Positions 29,232-37,525 of a DNA stretch of 63,338 nucleotides are shown here, piece after piece. Location of the stretch: assembly GCF_018614035.1 (NCBI RefSeq), contig NZ_JAGGPA010000060.1, positions 1 to 63,338 of the forward strand, given 5' to 3'. A model generated the notes under the pieces. It was not told the DNA's origin and made no database searches. It saw nothing but the letters and a program-made list of their open reading frames with translations. Made by a program: the position numbers and the translations under genes. The stretch comes from Streptomyces sp. ISL-96 (lineage in GTDB: Bacteria > Actinomycetota > Actinomycetes > Streptomycetales > Streptomycetaceae). How positions within the stretch are numbered: the first letter of the stretch is position 1; each line of letters opens with the position of its first letter.

Positions 29232-30616
29232 AATTGCCCGTAGCCGCAGCCCTACCCGTCGGGCGGCCCACTGGGCCCCGTATCACCGCTGTCGAGACGT
29301 ACGACATCAGATTCCCCACCTCGCGGCAGCTCGACGGCTCCGACGCCATGAACCCCGACCCCGACTACTCCGCCGCCTATGTGGTGCTGCGCACCGACGC
29401 GGCGGACGGGCACGAGGGGCACGGTTTCGCCTTCACCATCGGGCGCGGCAACGACGTCCAGGTCGCGGCGATCGAAGCCCTGCGCCCGCATGTCGTCGGC
29501 CGGCCGGCCGACGAGCTGTGCGCCGACCCGGGCACGCTCGGCCGCGCCCTCACCGGGGACAGCCAACTGCGCTGGCTCGGGCCCGAGAAGGGCGTGATGC
29601 ACATGGCGATCGGCGCCGTCGTCAACGCCGCCTGGGACCTGGCCTCCAAGCGGGCCGGAAAACCGCTGTGGAAGTTCCTCGCCGACGCCGAGCCCGAGTG
29701 GCTCGTCTCGCAGGTCGACTTCCGTTACATCGCGGACGTACTCAGCCCCGAGGACGCGCTGGGGCTGCTGCGGTGGGGCCGCGACGGGCGCGGCGAACGG
29801 GAGACGCTGCTCCGCGCGCGGGGGTACCCCGGCTACACCACGTCACCGGGCTGGCTCGGCTACTCCGACGAGAAGCTGACCCGGCTGGCGCGGGAGGCCG
29901 TCGCCGACGGCTTCACCCAGATCAAGCTGAAGGTCGGCGCGGATCTGGCGGACGACATCCGCCGGATGCGGACCGCGCGCGCCGCCGTCGGCCTCGGCAT
30001 CCGCATCGCGATCGACGCGAACCAGCGGTGGAACGTCGGTGAGGCCGTCGACTGGACGCGCGCGCTCGCCGAATTCGACCCGTACTGGATCGAGGAGCCG
30101 ACCAGCCCCGACGACGTCCTCGGGCACGCCGAGATCCGCATGGCCGTCGCGCCGGTGAAGGTCGCCACCGGCGAACACGTACAGAACCGCGTCATCTTCA
30201 AGCAGCTCCTCCAGGCCGGGGCCATCGACGTACTCCAGATCGACGCGGCCCGCGTCGGCGGGGTGAACGAGAATCTGGCGATCCTGCTGCTCGCCGCGAA
30301 GTTCGGCGTGCCGGTGTGTCCGCACGCGGGCGGCGTCGGGCTGTGCGAGCTCGTCCAGCACCTGTCGATGTTCGACTACGTCGCGCTCACCGGGACCACC
30401 GAGAACCGTGTCATCGAGTACGTCGACCACCTCCACGAGCACTTCACCGAGCCCGTGGTGGTACGGGACGGGCACTACGCGGCGCCGGACGCGCCGGGGT
30501 TCTCGGCGACGATGCGTCCCGAGTCGATCGCCGAATTCACCTATCCGGGCGGCTCTTTCTGGGCCGCGGATCTGGCGTGTGAGTCCGCCGCTGCTGCCGA
30601 GGAGGCCGCCGTATGA
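29228..30616 (+). CDS. L-fuconate dehydratase (enolase superfamily)
   Basis: Enzyme of 462 residues that removes water from L-fuconate to give 2-keto-3-deoxy-L-fuconate. Enolase-superfamily motifs are in order: the IKLKVG acid/base lysines (about 235-240), metal ligands in DANQRW, YWIEEP and GEHVQN, and the histidine loop CPHAGGVGLCELVQHLSM, the fuconate dehydratase type. Length is normal for the family (about 430-450). AAGGA lies upstream of the ATG. The gene leads an operon of four enzymes with 4-nt overlaps, which together fit oxidative L-fucose breakdown. A related sugar acid is an alternative substrate. Confidence 0.9.
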   Translation: MKLPVAAALPVGRPTGPRITAVETYDIRFPTSRQLDGSDAMNPDPDYSAAYVVLRTDAADGHEGHGFAFTIGRGNDVQVAAIEALRPHVVGRPADELCADPGTLGRALTGDSQLRWLGPEKGVMHMAIGAVVNAAWDLASKRAGKPLWKFLADAEPEWLVSQVDFRYIADVLSPEDALGLLRWGRDGRGERETLLRARGYPGYTTSPGWLGYSDEKLTRLAREAVADGFTQIKLKVGADLADDIRRMRTARAAVGLGIRIAIDANQRWNVGEAVDWTRALAEFDPYWIEEPTSPDDVLGHAEIRMAVAPVKVATGEHVQNRVIFKQLLQAGAIDVLQIDAARVGGVNENLAILLLAAKFGVPVCPHAGGVGLCELVQHLSMFDYVALTGTTENRVIEYVDHLHEHFTEPVVVRDGHYAAPDAPGFSATMRPESIAEFTYPGGSFWAADLACESAAAAEEAAV

Positions 30617-31389
30617 CGCAGACCGCGATGTACGACCCGAATCGTCTCGACGGCCTCAGGGCCCTGGTGACCGGCGGTGCCTCCGGCATCGGCCTCGCCA
30701 CCGCACGGCTGCTCGCCGCACGCGGCGCCGATGTCGCCGTACTGGACCTGGACCCGTCCGGTGCGCGGGCGCCGCTGCTCGGGATCAAGGCCGACGTCTC
30801 GGACGACGCGTCCGTACGGGAAGGAGTCGCCGCGGTGGTGGACCGCCTCGGTGGGATCGACATCCTCGTCAACAACGCGGGCATCGGCGCCGCCGGAACG
30901 GTCGAGGACAACGACGACGCGCAGTGGCACCGTGTCCTGGACGTCAACGTCCTCGGTATGGTCCGCACCACCCGCGCCGCGCTGCCGCACCTGCGGCGGT
31001 CCGCGCACGCCGCGATCGTCAACACCTGCTCGATCGCCGCGACGGCCGGGCTGCCGCAGCGTGCGCTCTACAGCGCCAGCAAGGGCGCGGTGCTGTCCCT
31101 GACCCTGGCCGCCGACCACGTGAGGGAAGGGGTACGCGTCAACTGCGTGAACCCGGGCACGGCCGACACCCCGTGGGTCGGCCGCCTCCTGGACGCCGCC
31201 GACGACCCGGAGGCCGAGCGCGCCGCCCTGAACGCCCGCCAGCCCATGGGCCGCCTGGTCAGCGCCGGCGAAGTGGCCGCCGCCATCGCCTACCTCGCGA
31301 GCCCGGCCGCGGCCTCGGTCACCGGCACCGCACTCGCCGTCGACGGTGGCATGCAGGGCCTGCGCCTGCGCCCGGCGGAGGTCCAGTGA
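30613..31389 (+). CDS. Short-chain dehydrogenase/reductase of the fucose pathway
   Basis: NAD(P)-dependent SDR of 258 residues. The cofactor motif TGGASGIG is at about 20-27, NNAG is at about 93, and the catalytic triad is Ser140-Tyr153-Lys157 (YSASK). The C-terminal GTALAVDGGMQ is typical of classical SDRs. ATG overlaps the dehydratase stop by 4 nt. By context it oxidises 2-keto-3-deoxy-L-fuconate at C4, or alternatively L-fucose itself. The order of genes supports the former because the aldo/keto reductase that follows suits the sugar dehydrogenase step. Confidence 0.88.
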   Translation: MTQTAMYDPNRLDGLRALVTGGASGIGLATARLLAARGADVAVLDLDPSGARAPLLGIKADVSDDASVREGVAAVVDRLGGIDILVNNAGIGAAGTVEDNDDAQWHRVLDVNVLGMVRTTRAALPHLRRSAHAAIVNTCSIAATAGLPQRALYSASKGAVLSLTLAADHVREGVRVNCVNPGTADTPWVGRLLDAADDPEAERAALNARQPMGRLVSAGEVAAAIAYLASPAAASVTGTALAVDGGMQGLRLRPAEVQ

Positions 31390-32408
31390 GCGCGCCGGGG
31401 GAGGTCGCGGACGTCACCACCCTGGGCCGCAGCGGCGTACCCGTCACCGCACTGTCCTTCGGGGCCGCCGCGCTCGGCAATCTCTTCGCTCCCGTCACCG
31501 ACGAGGCGGCGGCCGAAACCGTCGACGCCGCCTGGGACGCCGGCATCCGCTACTTCGACACCGCGCCGCACTACGGCCTCGGGCTCTCCGAGCGGCGCCT
31601 CGGGGACGCCCTGCGCGGGCGGGCCCGTGACACGTACACCCTGTCCACCAAGGTGGGGCGGCTGCTGGTCGCGGACGGGCCGGCGGGCGGTATGGACGGC
31701 GAGGGCTTCGCCGTGCCCGCCACGCACCGCCGTGTCTGGGACTTCAGCGGCGACGGCGTACGGCGCTCCGTGGAGGACAGCCTTCAGCGGCTCGGTCTCG
31801 ACCGGATCGACGTCGTCTACCTCCACGACCCCGACGACCACGCCGAGCAGGCGTTCCGCGAGGGTTACCCGGCGCTGGAGCGGCTGCGCGCCGAAGGCAC
31901 CGTACGGGCGATCGGCGCCGGCATGAACCAGGCCGCGATGCTCACCCGCTTCGTGCGCGACACCGATGTGGACGCGGTGCTGTGCGCCGGCCGCTATACC
32001 CTCCTCGACCAGCGCGCCGGCGACGAACTCCTGCCGGAGGCCACCGCCCGCGGCAAAAGCGTCGTCGTCGGCGGGGTCTTCAACTCCGGCCTGCTGGCCG
32101 ACCCGCGCCCCGGCGCGACGTACGACTACGCCCCCGCTTCGATGGACCTCCTCGACCGCGCCCTGCGGGCCAAGGCCGTCACCGAGCGCCACGGCGTCCC
32201 GCTGCGCGCCGCCGCCCTGCGCTTCCCCTTCGGCCGTGCCGCCGTGGCGAGTGTGCTGGTGGGAGCACGGTCGGCGGCCGAAGTGGCGGACGCGGCGGCC
32301 ATGTTCGCGACACGAGCCCCCGCGCGGATGTGGGAGGAGCTGCGCGGGGACACACGGGTCCGCGCCGACCGGGCCGTGTGGGAACCGGGATCGCGGGGAG
32401 CGCTGTGA
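31386..32408 (+). CDS. Aldo/keto reductase, likely L-fucose (aldose) dehydrogenase
   Basis: Enzyme of 340 residues with the (beta/alpha)8 AKR fold: the opening LGRSGVPVTALSFGAAALGN, the catalytic Asp-Tyr motif YFDTAPHYGLGLSE, and the C-terminal cofactor motif VASVLVGARSAAEV. It resembles the D-threo-aldose/L-fucose 1-dehydrogenase group, which oxidises aldoses to lactones. GTG at 31386 overlaps the SDR stop as GTGA. It would supply L-fuconolactone to the lactonase encoded next. Specificity for L-fucose over D-arabinose cannot be told from sequence. Confidence 0.87.
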   Translation: MSAPGEVADVTTLGRSGVPVTALSFGAAALGNLFAPVTDEAAAETVDAAWDAGIRYFDTAPHYGLGLSERRLGDALRGRARDTYTLSTKVGRLLVADGPAGGMDGEGFAVPATHRRVWDFSGDGVRRSVEDSLQRLGLDRIDVVYLHDPDDHAEQAFREGYPALERLRAEGTVRAIGAGMNQAAMLTRFVRDTDVDAVLCAGRYTLLDQRAGDELLPEATARGKSVVVGGVFNSGLLADPRPGATYDYAPASMDLLDRALRAKAVTERHGVPLRAAALRFPFGRAAVASVLVGARSAAEVADAAAMFATRAPARMWEELRGDTRVRADRAVWEPGSRGAL

Positions 32409-33307
32409 CCGCCGTGAGCGGTGTGACCGGTGTGGGGCGTCTCGTGGACGCCCACCACCACGTCTGGGACCTGTCCGTACGTGATCAGGGCTGGATCACC
32501 GGGCCGGAACTCACCCCCATTCGCCGGAACTTCCTCCTCGACGACCTGCTCCCGGAGGCCGCCGCCTCGGGCGTTGAAGCCACCGTGCTCGTCCAGACGA
32601 TCACTGTGCCCGAGGAGACCCCGGAGCTCCTGGCCCTCGCTGCCGCGAGCGACCTGATCGCGGGCGTCGTCGGCTGGACCGACCTCACCGCGCCGGGCGT
32701 CGCCGACGCGATCGCGGAACTCCGCGAACTCCCCGGCGGTGACCGCCTGGTCGGCATCCGCCACCAGGTGCAGGGTGAGCCGTATCCGGAGTGGCTGCTG
32801 CGGCCGGACGTACACCGCGGTCTCGCGGCGGTGGCCGGCGCGGGGCTCGTGTACGACCTGGTGGTGCTGCCGCGCCAGCTTTCCGCCGCCGCGAAGGCGG
32901 CGGCGGCGCACCCGGGCCTCCTCTTCGTACTGGACCATCTGGGCAAACCGCCGGTCGCTTCCCGCGAGTTGGAGCCGTGGGCCGGCGACGTACGCCGACT
33001 CGCCTCGCTGACCAACACCGTGTGCAAGCTGTCGGGGCTGGTCACCGAGGCGGACTGGGCGACGTGGACGGTGGCCGGCCTGCGCCCCTACAGCGACACG
33101 GCACTCGACGCGTTCGGACCGTCCCGGCTGATGTTCGGCTCCGACTGGCCGGTGTGCCGGCTGGCGTCGTCGTACGCGGGGGTGCTCGCGGCGGCGCGGG
33201 AGTTGACCGCAGGCCTCGGCGAGGGGGAGCGGGCCGACGTCTTCGCGGGGACGGCCGGCCGGACGTACGGCCTAGAGCTTGACGGCGGGACTGTCCAGGT
33301 CGGGTAG
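32405..33307 (+). CDS. Amidohydrolase-family lactonase (L-fuconolactonase)
   Basis: Protein of 300 residues of the amidohydrolase_2 family: DAHHHVWD near the N-terminus (metal ligands), VGIRHQVQGE, FVLDHLGKPP and the terminal MFGSDWPVCR with its metal-binding Asp. This is the fucono-1,5-lactonase group that opens L-fuconolactone to L-fuconate. GTG at 32405 overlaps the aldo/keto reductase stop as GTGA. It is the last gene of the operon and overlaps the convergent metallo-beta-lactamase-fold gene by 36 nt. Confidence 0.88.
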   Translation: MTAVSGVTGVGRLVDAHHHVWDLSVRDQGWITGPELTPIRRNFLLDDLLPEAAASGVEATVLVQTITVPEETPELLALAAASDLIAGVVGWTDLTAPGVADAIAELRELPGGDRLVGIRHQVQGEPYPEWLLRPDVHRGLAAVAGAGLVYDLVVLPRQLSAAAKAAAAHPGLLFVLDHLGKPPVASRELEPWAGDVRRLASLTNTVCKLSGLVTEADWATWTVAGLRPYSDTALDAFGPSRLMFGSDWPVCRLASSYAGVLAAARELTAGLGEGERADVFAGTAGRTYGLELDGGTVQVG

Positions 33308-34375
33308 GTCTTTGGTCGGGATGGGGTGTTTTACCTTGACGTCGTCACCGATTTCGATGGTCATCCTGTCCTGTCCCATATGCAGCGGACCGCGGTAGCC
33401 CGCCTTTCGGGTCCGGTCGACGATGGCCTTGTCTCCCTCTTCCCCGTGCAGGCCCTTTTTCGCGATGTGCGAGAAGACCGCTACGCGAGGCTTCGCCTTG
33501 GAGAAGACCCGGGCGGCTTGCTCGGGTGTAGTGAGCTTTGCCTCAACGGCCTTGAACTTTCCCGACTTTGTGGTTTCTTCGTCGAACGCGACCACATTGT
33601 GAATGAGTGCGTCGACCTTCGCGCCGTACGAGACGACATTCTCGTGATACGTGGTGTCACCCGACAGAAGCACTGATTTTCCCGCGTGGTCGAACCGGTA
33701 TCCGTAGGCGGGATTTCCGTCCGCGTGCTCCACGGTGAAAGCGGTCACCTTGATGCCGTCATTGTCGTAGGCGACCCCGGGCTCGATCTCGTGGACGCGG
33801 ATGTCGAGGTATTCCTTCTTGAAGAGGTCGTTCGAGCGGTGATCGAGGTCGTGCTCGTACATGGCCCGCATGCCCTTGACCATCCCGGCGGTTCCCGGCG
33901 GCCCCCAGATCTCCGGGTTCTCCTTGCGGCCGAGCATGAACCACGCGTTGAGCCAGAGCGAGGGCAGGCCCTCGTAATGATCATTGTGGAGGTGAGTCAG
34001 GAAGATTTTGGTGACGTCCCTCGGGTTCACCCGCGACTCGTACATGTTCTGTGTCGTGCCGCGGCCCACGTCGAACAGGAATCGCCGGCCGTCGGCCTCG
34101 ATGAGCGTCGATATTCCCTGGCGGGTGGTCGACATCTCCGGGCCTCCGGTGCCGAGGAGATAAACCTTCACCGCCGGTGGCGGGCCGCTGTCGGCAGGGG
34201 TCGTACTTGCGGTTGCGCTCGCTGCCGATTCCTTCTTCGATGTGCAGCCCAGAACGCCGAGCGAGAGCGCGACTGAGGCTCCCAGCAAGGGCCTTCGAGC
34301 GAGCGTGGAACGAGTCGTGGCCGTGGCGCGACCGTTCTGTGAATTCAAACCTGCCGCGTTTCGAAAGATGCGCAT
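33272..34375 (-). CDS. Lipoprotein metallo-beta-lactamase-fold hydrolase (AtsA/ElaC-like)
   Basis: Exported protein of 367 residues. RRPLLGASVALSLGVLGC provides a lipobox (LGVLGC) after an Arg pair that could route it through Tat. The mature part has the metallo-beta-lactamase signature THLHNDHYEG at about 125-135, SGDTTYH and a terminal HM loop, resembling ribonuclease Z/arylsulfatase-type enzymes. ATG at 34375 is preceded by AGGA. Its 3' end overlaps the fuconolactonase gene by 36 bp. It probably follows matB on one transcript, after 53 nt. Substrate unknown. Confidence 0.87.
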   Translation of the reverse strand: MRIFRNAAGLNSQNGRATATTRSTLARRPLLGASVALSLGVLGCTSKKESAASATASTTPADSGPPPAVKVYLLGTGGPEMSTTRQGISTLIEADGRRFLFDVGRGTTQNMYESRVNPRDVTKIFLTHLHNDHYEGLPSLWLNAWFMLGRKENPEIWGPPGTAGMVKGMRAMYEHDLDHRSNDLFKKEYLDIRVHEIEPGVAYDNDGIKVTAFTVEHADGNPAYGYRFDHAGKSVLLSGDTTYHENVVSYGAKVDALIHNVVAFDEETTKSGKFKAVEAKLTTPEQAARVFSKAKPRVAVFSHIAKKGLHGEEGDKAIVDRTRKAGYRGPLHMGQDRMTIEIGDDVKVKHPIPTKDLPDLDSPAVKL

Positions 34376-34428
34376 GGTCCTACAAAGGAAGCGAGCTGTG
34401 TGGGCGAGAACTGGGAGGATCATCCAAT

Positions 34429-35877
34429 TCAGGCCCGCAGGGCTCCCTTCATGATCTTGCCCATGTCGTTGCGCGGCAACGAGTCCAGCAACCGGACGGC
34501 ACGCGGACGCTTGTGCGGGGCCAGCAGGCCCGCCACGTGGTCGGCGAGTTCTGTCTCCGACGGCGGCGACAGCGGGTCCGCCGGCACGATCCACGCCACG
34601 ATCCGCTCGCCCAGATCCTCGTCCGGCTCGCCCGTGACCGCCGCCTCCCGTACGCCGGGATGCTCCAGCAGGGCGTTCTCGATCTCGCCCGCGCCGATCT
34701 TGTAGCCACCGCTCTTGATGAGGTCGGTGGCCTTGCGGCCGACGATCCGTACGTAGCCGTCGGGGTCCAGCGTCGCCATGTCGCCCGTACGGAACCAGGG
34801 ACCGTCGAACGCCGCCGCGGTCGCGTCCGGCCGGTTCAGGTACTCCGTGAAGAGGTTCGGCCCGCGCACCTGGATCTCGCCGACGCCGTCCGCCTCGTCC
34901 ACCAGCCGCAGTTCCACACCGGGCAGCGGCAGCCCGACCGTGCCGGGGCGGGCCTCGCCGCCGGCCCGTACCGACGTGTTCATCAGCGTCTCGGTCATGC
35001 CGTACCGCTCGATCACCGCACGCCCCGTCGCCGCGGTGATCCGCCGGTGGTCGCGCACCGGCAGCGCCGCCGAGCCCGACACCAGCAGCCGCGCCCCGGC
35101 CAGGGCCTTGGCCAGCTCCCGGTCGCCGTCCCCGTCCCCGTTGCCGTCGGCGTCCAGCGCTTCGGCCAGCCGGTGGTACATCGTCGGTACGCCGAAGAGC
35201 ATCGTCGCGCCCGCCGACAGCTCCCGCGCAACGCCCCGCACGTCGAACCTGCCCAGGTGCCGCACCTCGCCCCCGCGCCGCAGCGGGCCGAGGATGCCGA
35301 GGATCAGCCCGTGCACGTGGAAGAGCGGCAGCGCGTGCACGAGTACGTCGTCGGCCGTCCACTCCCACGCCTCCTCCAGCGCGTCCAGCGTCGCGGCGAT
35401 CGCGCGGCGCGGGAGGACCGCACCCTTGGGCGGTCCGGTCGTGCCCGAGGTGTAGACGATCAGTGCGGGGGAACCGGGCGACGGCTCGGCGGGCAGCACG
35501 GGCCCCGGTCCCTCGCCCGTAACCGATACGTCGATACGTTCCAACTCACCGAGCGCCACCGGGAGTTCATCGCCCGGTGGCGCCAGTACCAACGTCGGCC
35601 CGCTGTCCGCCACGATGTGCCCCAGCTCCCGCTCCCCGGTCTTCGGGTTGAGCGGCACAGCGGGCACCCCCGCCAGCAGCGCCGCGACCACCCCGACCGC
35701 CGTCTCCAGACTCGGAGTGGCCCAGACGGCCACCCGCCCGGCGCCCGCGATCCTGGCGGCCAGTCCACCGGCGGCGGAGGCGAGTCCGGCGTACGTCAGC
35801 GTGCGGTCGCCGAACCGCAGCGCGGGCCGGTCCGAGCGTAGGTGGAGTGAGGGAAAGAGCGCAGAGGAGGCAGCCAT
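34429..35877 (-). CDS. matB: Malonyl-CoA synthetase MatB
   Basis: Acyl-CoA ligase of 482 residues that joins malonate or methylmalonate to CoA using ATP, supplying extender units. ANL motifs are visible: the phosphate loop YTSGTTGPPKGAV (about 142), ERYGMTETLMNTS, WFRTGDMA, GRKATDLIKSGGYKIGAGE, and the catalytic lysine in LPRNDMGKIMKG. The compact N-terminus and the sequence pattern closely match Streptomyces coelicolor MatB. A DGNGDGDGD insertion near residue 230 is an oddity. It lies in a run of minus-strand genes with the GAF kinase-like gene upstream. Confidence 0.93.
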   Translation of the reverse strand: MAASSALFPSLHLRSDRPALRFGDRTLTYAGLASAAGGLAARIAGAGRVAVWATPSLETAVGVVAALLAGVPAVPLNPKTGERELGHIVADSGPTLVLAPPGDELPVALGELERIDVSVTGEGPGPVLPAEPSPGSPALIVYTSGTTGPPKGAVLPRRAIAATLDALEEAWEWTADDVLVHALPLFHVHGLILGILGPLRRGGEVRHLGRFDVRGVARELSAGATMLFGVPTMYHRLAEALDADGNGDGDGDRELAKALAGARLLVSGSAALPVRDHRRITAATGRAVIERYGMTETLMNTSVRAGGEARPGTVGLPLPGVELRLVDEADGVGEIQVRGPNLFTEYLNRPDATAAAFDGPWFRTGDMATLDPDGYVRIVGRKATDLIKSGGYKIGAGEIENALLEHPGVREAAVTGEPDEDLGERIVAWIVPADPLSPPSETELADHVAGLLAPHKRPRAVRLLDSLPRNDMGKIMKGALRA

Positions 35878-35956
35878 GGGGCCGACCCTACGACTCCCCG
35901 TTCTGCGACCGCATCCATGACCGCACCCATGACCGCACCGCCGTGCGAGCGCCGCG

Positions 35957-37471
35957 TCAGATCGGCGCCTGCCAGCTCACCGTCGTGCCGCCGCCGTCCT
36001 CGGCCGTCCCGTCGTACGTCACCGTCAGCCGTACGCCGTCCCGCCCGTCCGGCAGCTTCGCCTTCGCGTCGACCTCCACCCTGACCGCCGTGACCCGCGA
36101 CCGCCGGTGCGCCGCCGCCAGCGCGCCGCGCAGCTCGGCCAGCAGCCGCCGGCCCACCGGTTCCGGAACGAGGGCGTCCACCGCGCCCGTGAAGTGCACC
36201 GACGGCTGGAAGCCCAGCAGCGTGGCCGCGCCGGCCGTCTCGCGCAGGACCCGGCCCCGGAAGGTGGCGGGCGCGTCCGCCGGGGGCTGTTGCAGCGCGA
36301 AGATCGTCGTCCGTACCTCCTGGATGGTGGAGTCGAGCTCGTCGACGGCCGCGCCGAGCAGTCCGGCGAGGCCGACGTCCGCCCCGGCCGCCCGCCGCCG
36401 GGTGGACTCCAGCATCATCTCGGTGGCGAACAGCCGTTGTACGACCAGATCGTGCAGGTCTCGTGCGATCCGGTCGCGGTCCTCGAACACCGCCAGCCGC
36501 TCCCGGTCCTGCCTGCTGTCCGCCAGGACGAGCGCCAGCGCCGCCTGCGACGCGAACTGCGAGGCGAGCAGCCGGTCGACCGCCGTGTACGGCGGACCGC
36601 CGCGCCGCCTCGGCAGGGCGAGCGTGCCGATCAGCTTGCCGCCGCTCCGGAGCGGCAGCATCATGCTCGGCCCGAAACGGGCCCGTACGTGCGTGGTCAT
36701 CCGCTCGTCGGTCGCCGAGTCCTCGACGAACACCGGCTCCCCGCCGAGGAGTTGTTCCAGGACCGGGCTGCCGGGCTCGATGACCGTACCCATCAGATCG
36801 GCGGGGTCGTCGAGGGTCGAAGCAGCGACGATCTCCATGCCGCCCCCGGCGGTGGGCTGGAGGACCACGCCCGCCGAGGCGTCGGCGAGGATACGGGCCT
36901 GGCCGGCCACGGTCATCAGCGCGTCCTCGGCACTCTCGCCGGTCAGGAGGGCGGTGGTACAGGCGGCGGCGCCCTCGATCCAGCGCTCCCGCCGGCGGGC
37001 CGTCTCGTACAGCCGCGCATTGCCGATCGCGATGCCCGCCTGCGACGCGAACACCCGCAGCAGCGCCAGGTCGTCCGCTGTGAAACGAGGGGTCGTTCCC
37101 CGCGCACCCCGCTTCTCGGTCAGGCAGAGAGAGCCGAAGGCCTCGGCATGGACCCGGATCGGGACGCCGACGAAGGACAGCGGGCGCGGCTCCTGGAGGA
37201 GGTGGCCGATCAGGCCGGTGCGCCCGTCGGACAGCCGGCCGATGCGCTCCCGGGTCTCCTCGTCGATGCCCGAGGTGAACAGCTCGGTGATGTTGCCGCG
37301 CTCGGGGTCGACGACCCCGAGCGCGCCGTACCTGGCACCGGCCAGCTCGGTGGCGGTGTCCACGATGTGCTGGAGGGTGGCGTGCAGTTCGAGCTCGGAG
37401 CCGACGTTCAGCACGGCCTCCAGCAGCATCGGCAGCCGGGACGCCGCACTTGCCCCGCTCTCCGGGTTCAT
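35957..37471 (-). CDS. GAF-domain histidine kinase-like protein with degenerate ATPase domain
   Basis: Protein of 504 residues with the DevS-like layout: two GAF domains (about 20-160 and 185-330), then a HisKA_3-type H-box RDLHDLVVQRLF (about His338). The C-terminal ATPase domain is unusual. The N-box normally reading REALSNVARHA is RGALAAAHRRSR, lacking the Asn, and the G1 box with DDGxGI is replaced by VTYDGTAEDGGGTTVSW. No G2 box is present. It should not bind ATP as a normal kinase. It may be a ligand sensor or a substrate for another kinase. No response regulator is adjacent. It lies 79 nt before matB and 54 nt after mbl. Confidence 0.85.
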   Translation of the reverse strand: MNPESGASAASRLPMLLEAVLNVGSELELHATLQHIVDTATELAGARYGALGVVDPERGNITELFTSGIDEETRERIGRLSDGRTGLIGHLLQEPRPLSFVGVPIRVHAEAFGSLCLTEKRGARGTTPRFTADDLALLRVFASQAGIAIGNARLYETARRRERWIEGAAACTTALLTGESAEDALMTVAGQARILADASAGVVLQPTAGGGMEIVAASTLDDPADLMGTVIEPGSPVLEQLLGGEPVFVEDSATDERMTTHVRARFGPSMMLPLRSGGKLIGTLALPRRRGGPPYTAVDRLLASQFASQAALALVLADSRQDRERLAVFEDRDRIARDLHDLVVQRLFATEMMLESTRRRAAGADVGLAGLLGAAVDELDSTIQEVRTTIFALQQPPADAPATFRGRVLRETAGAATLLGFQPSVHFTGAVDALVPEPVGRRLLAELRGALAAAHRRSRVTAVRVEVDAKAKLPDGRDGVRLTVTYDGTAEDGGGTTVSWQAPI

Positions 37472-37525
37472 GGCGGCCGCTCCGTGCCCGCGCCGTGCTG
37501 CTCAGAGGACGTCTCAGTGGGCGTC

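Noticed and set aside
30408..31385. Plus-strand upstream extension of the aldo/keto reductase frame
   Set aside because: The extension is Arg/Pro-rich and overlaps the SDR gene completely; the GTG at 31386 with the GTGA overlap is the true start.
35900..35945. Short tandem repetition of CATGACCGCACC
   Set aside because: Only about two to three imperfect 12-nt units between genes; likely chance in GC-rich sequence.
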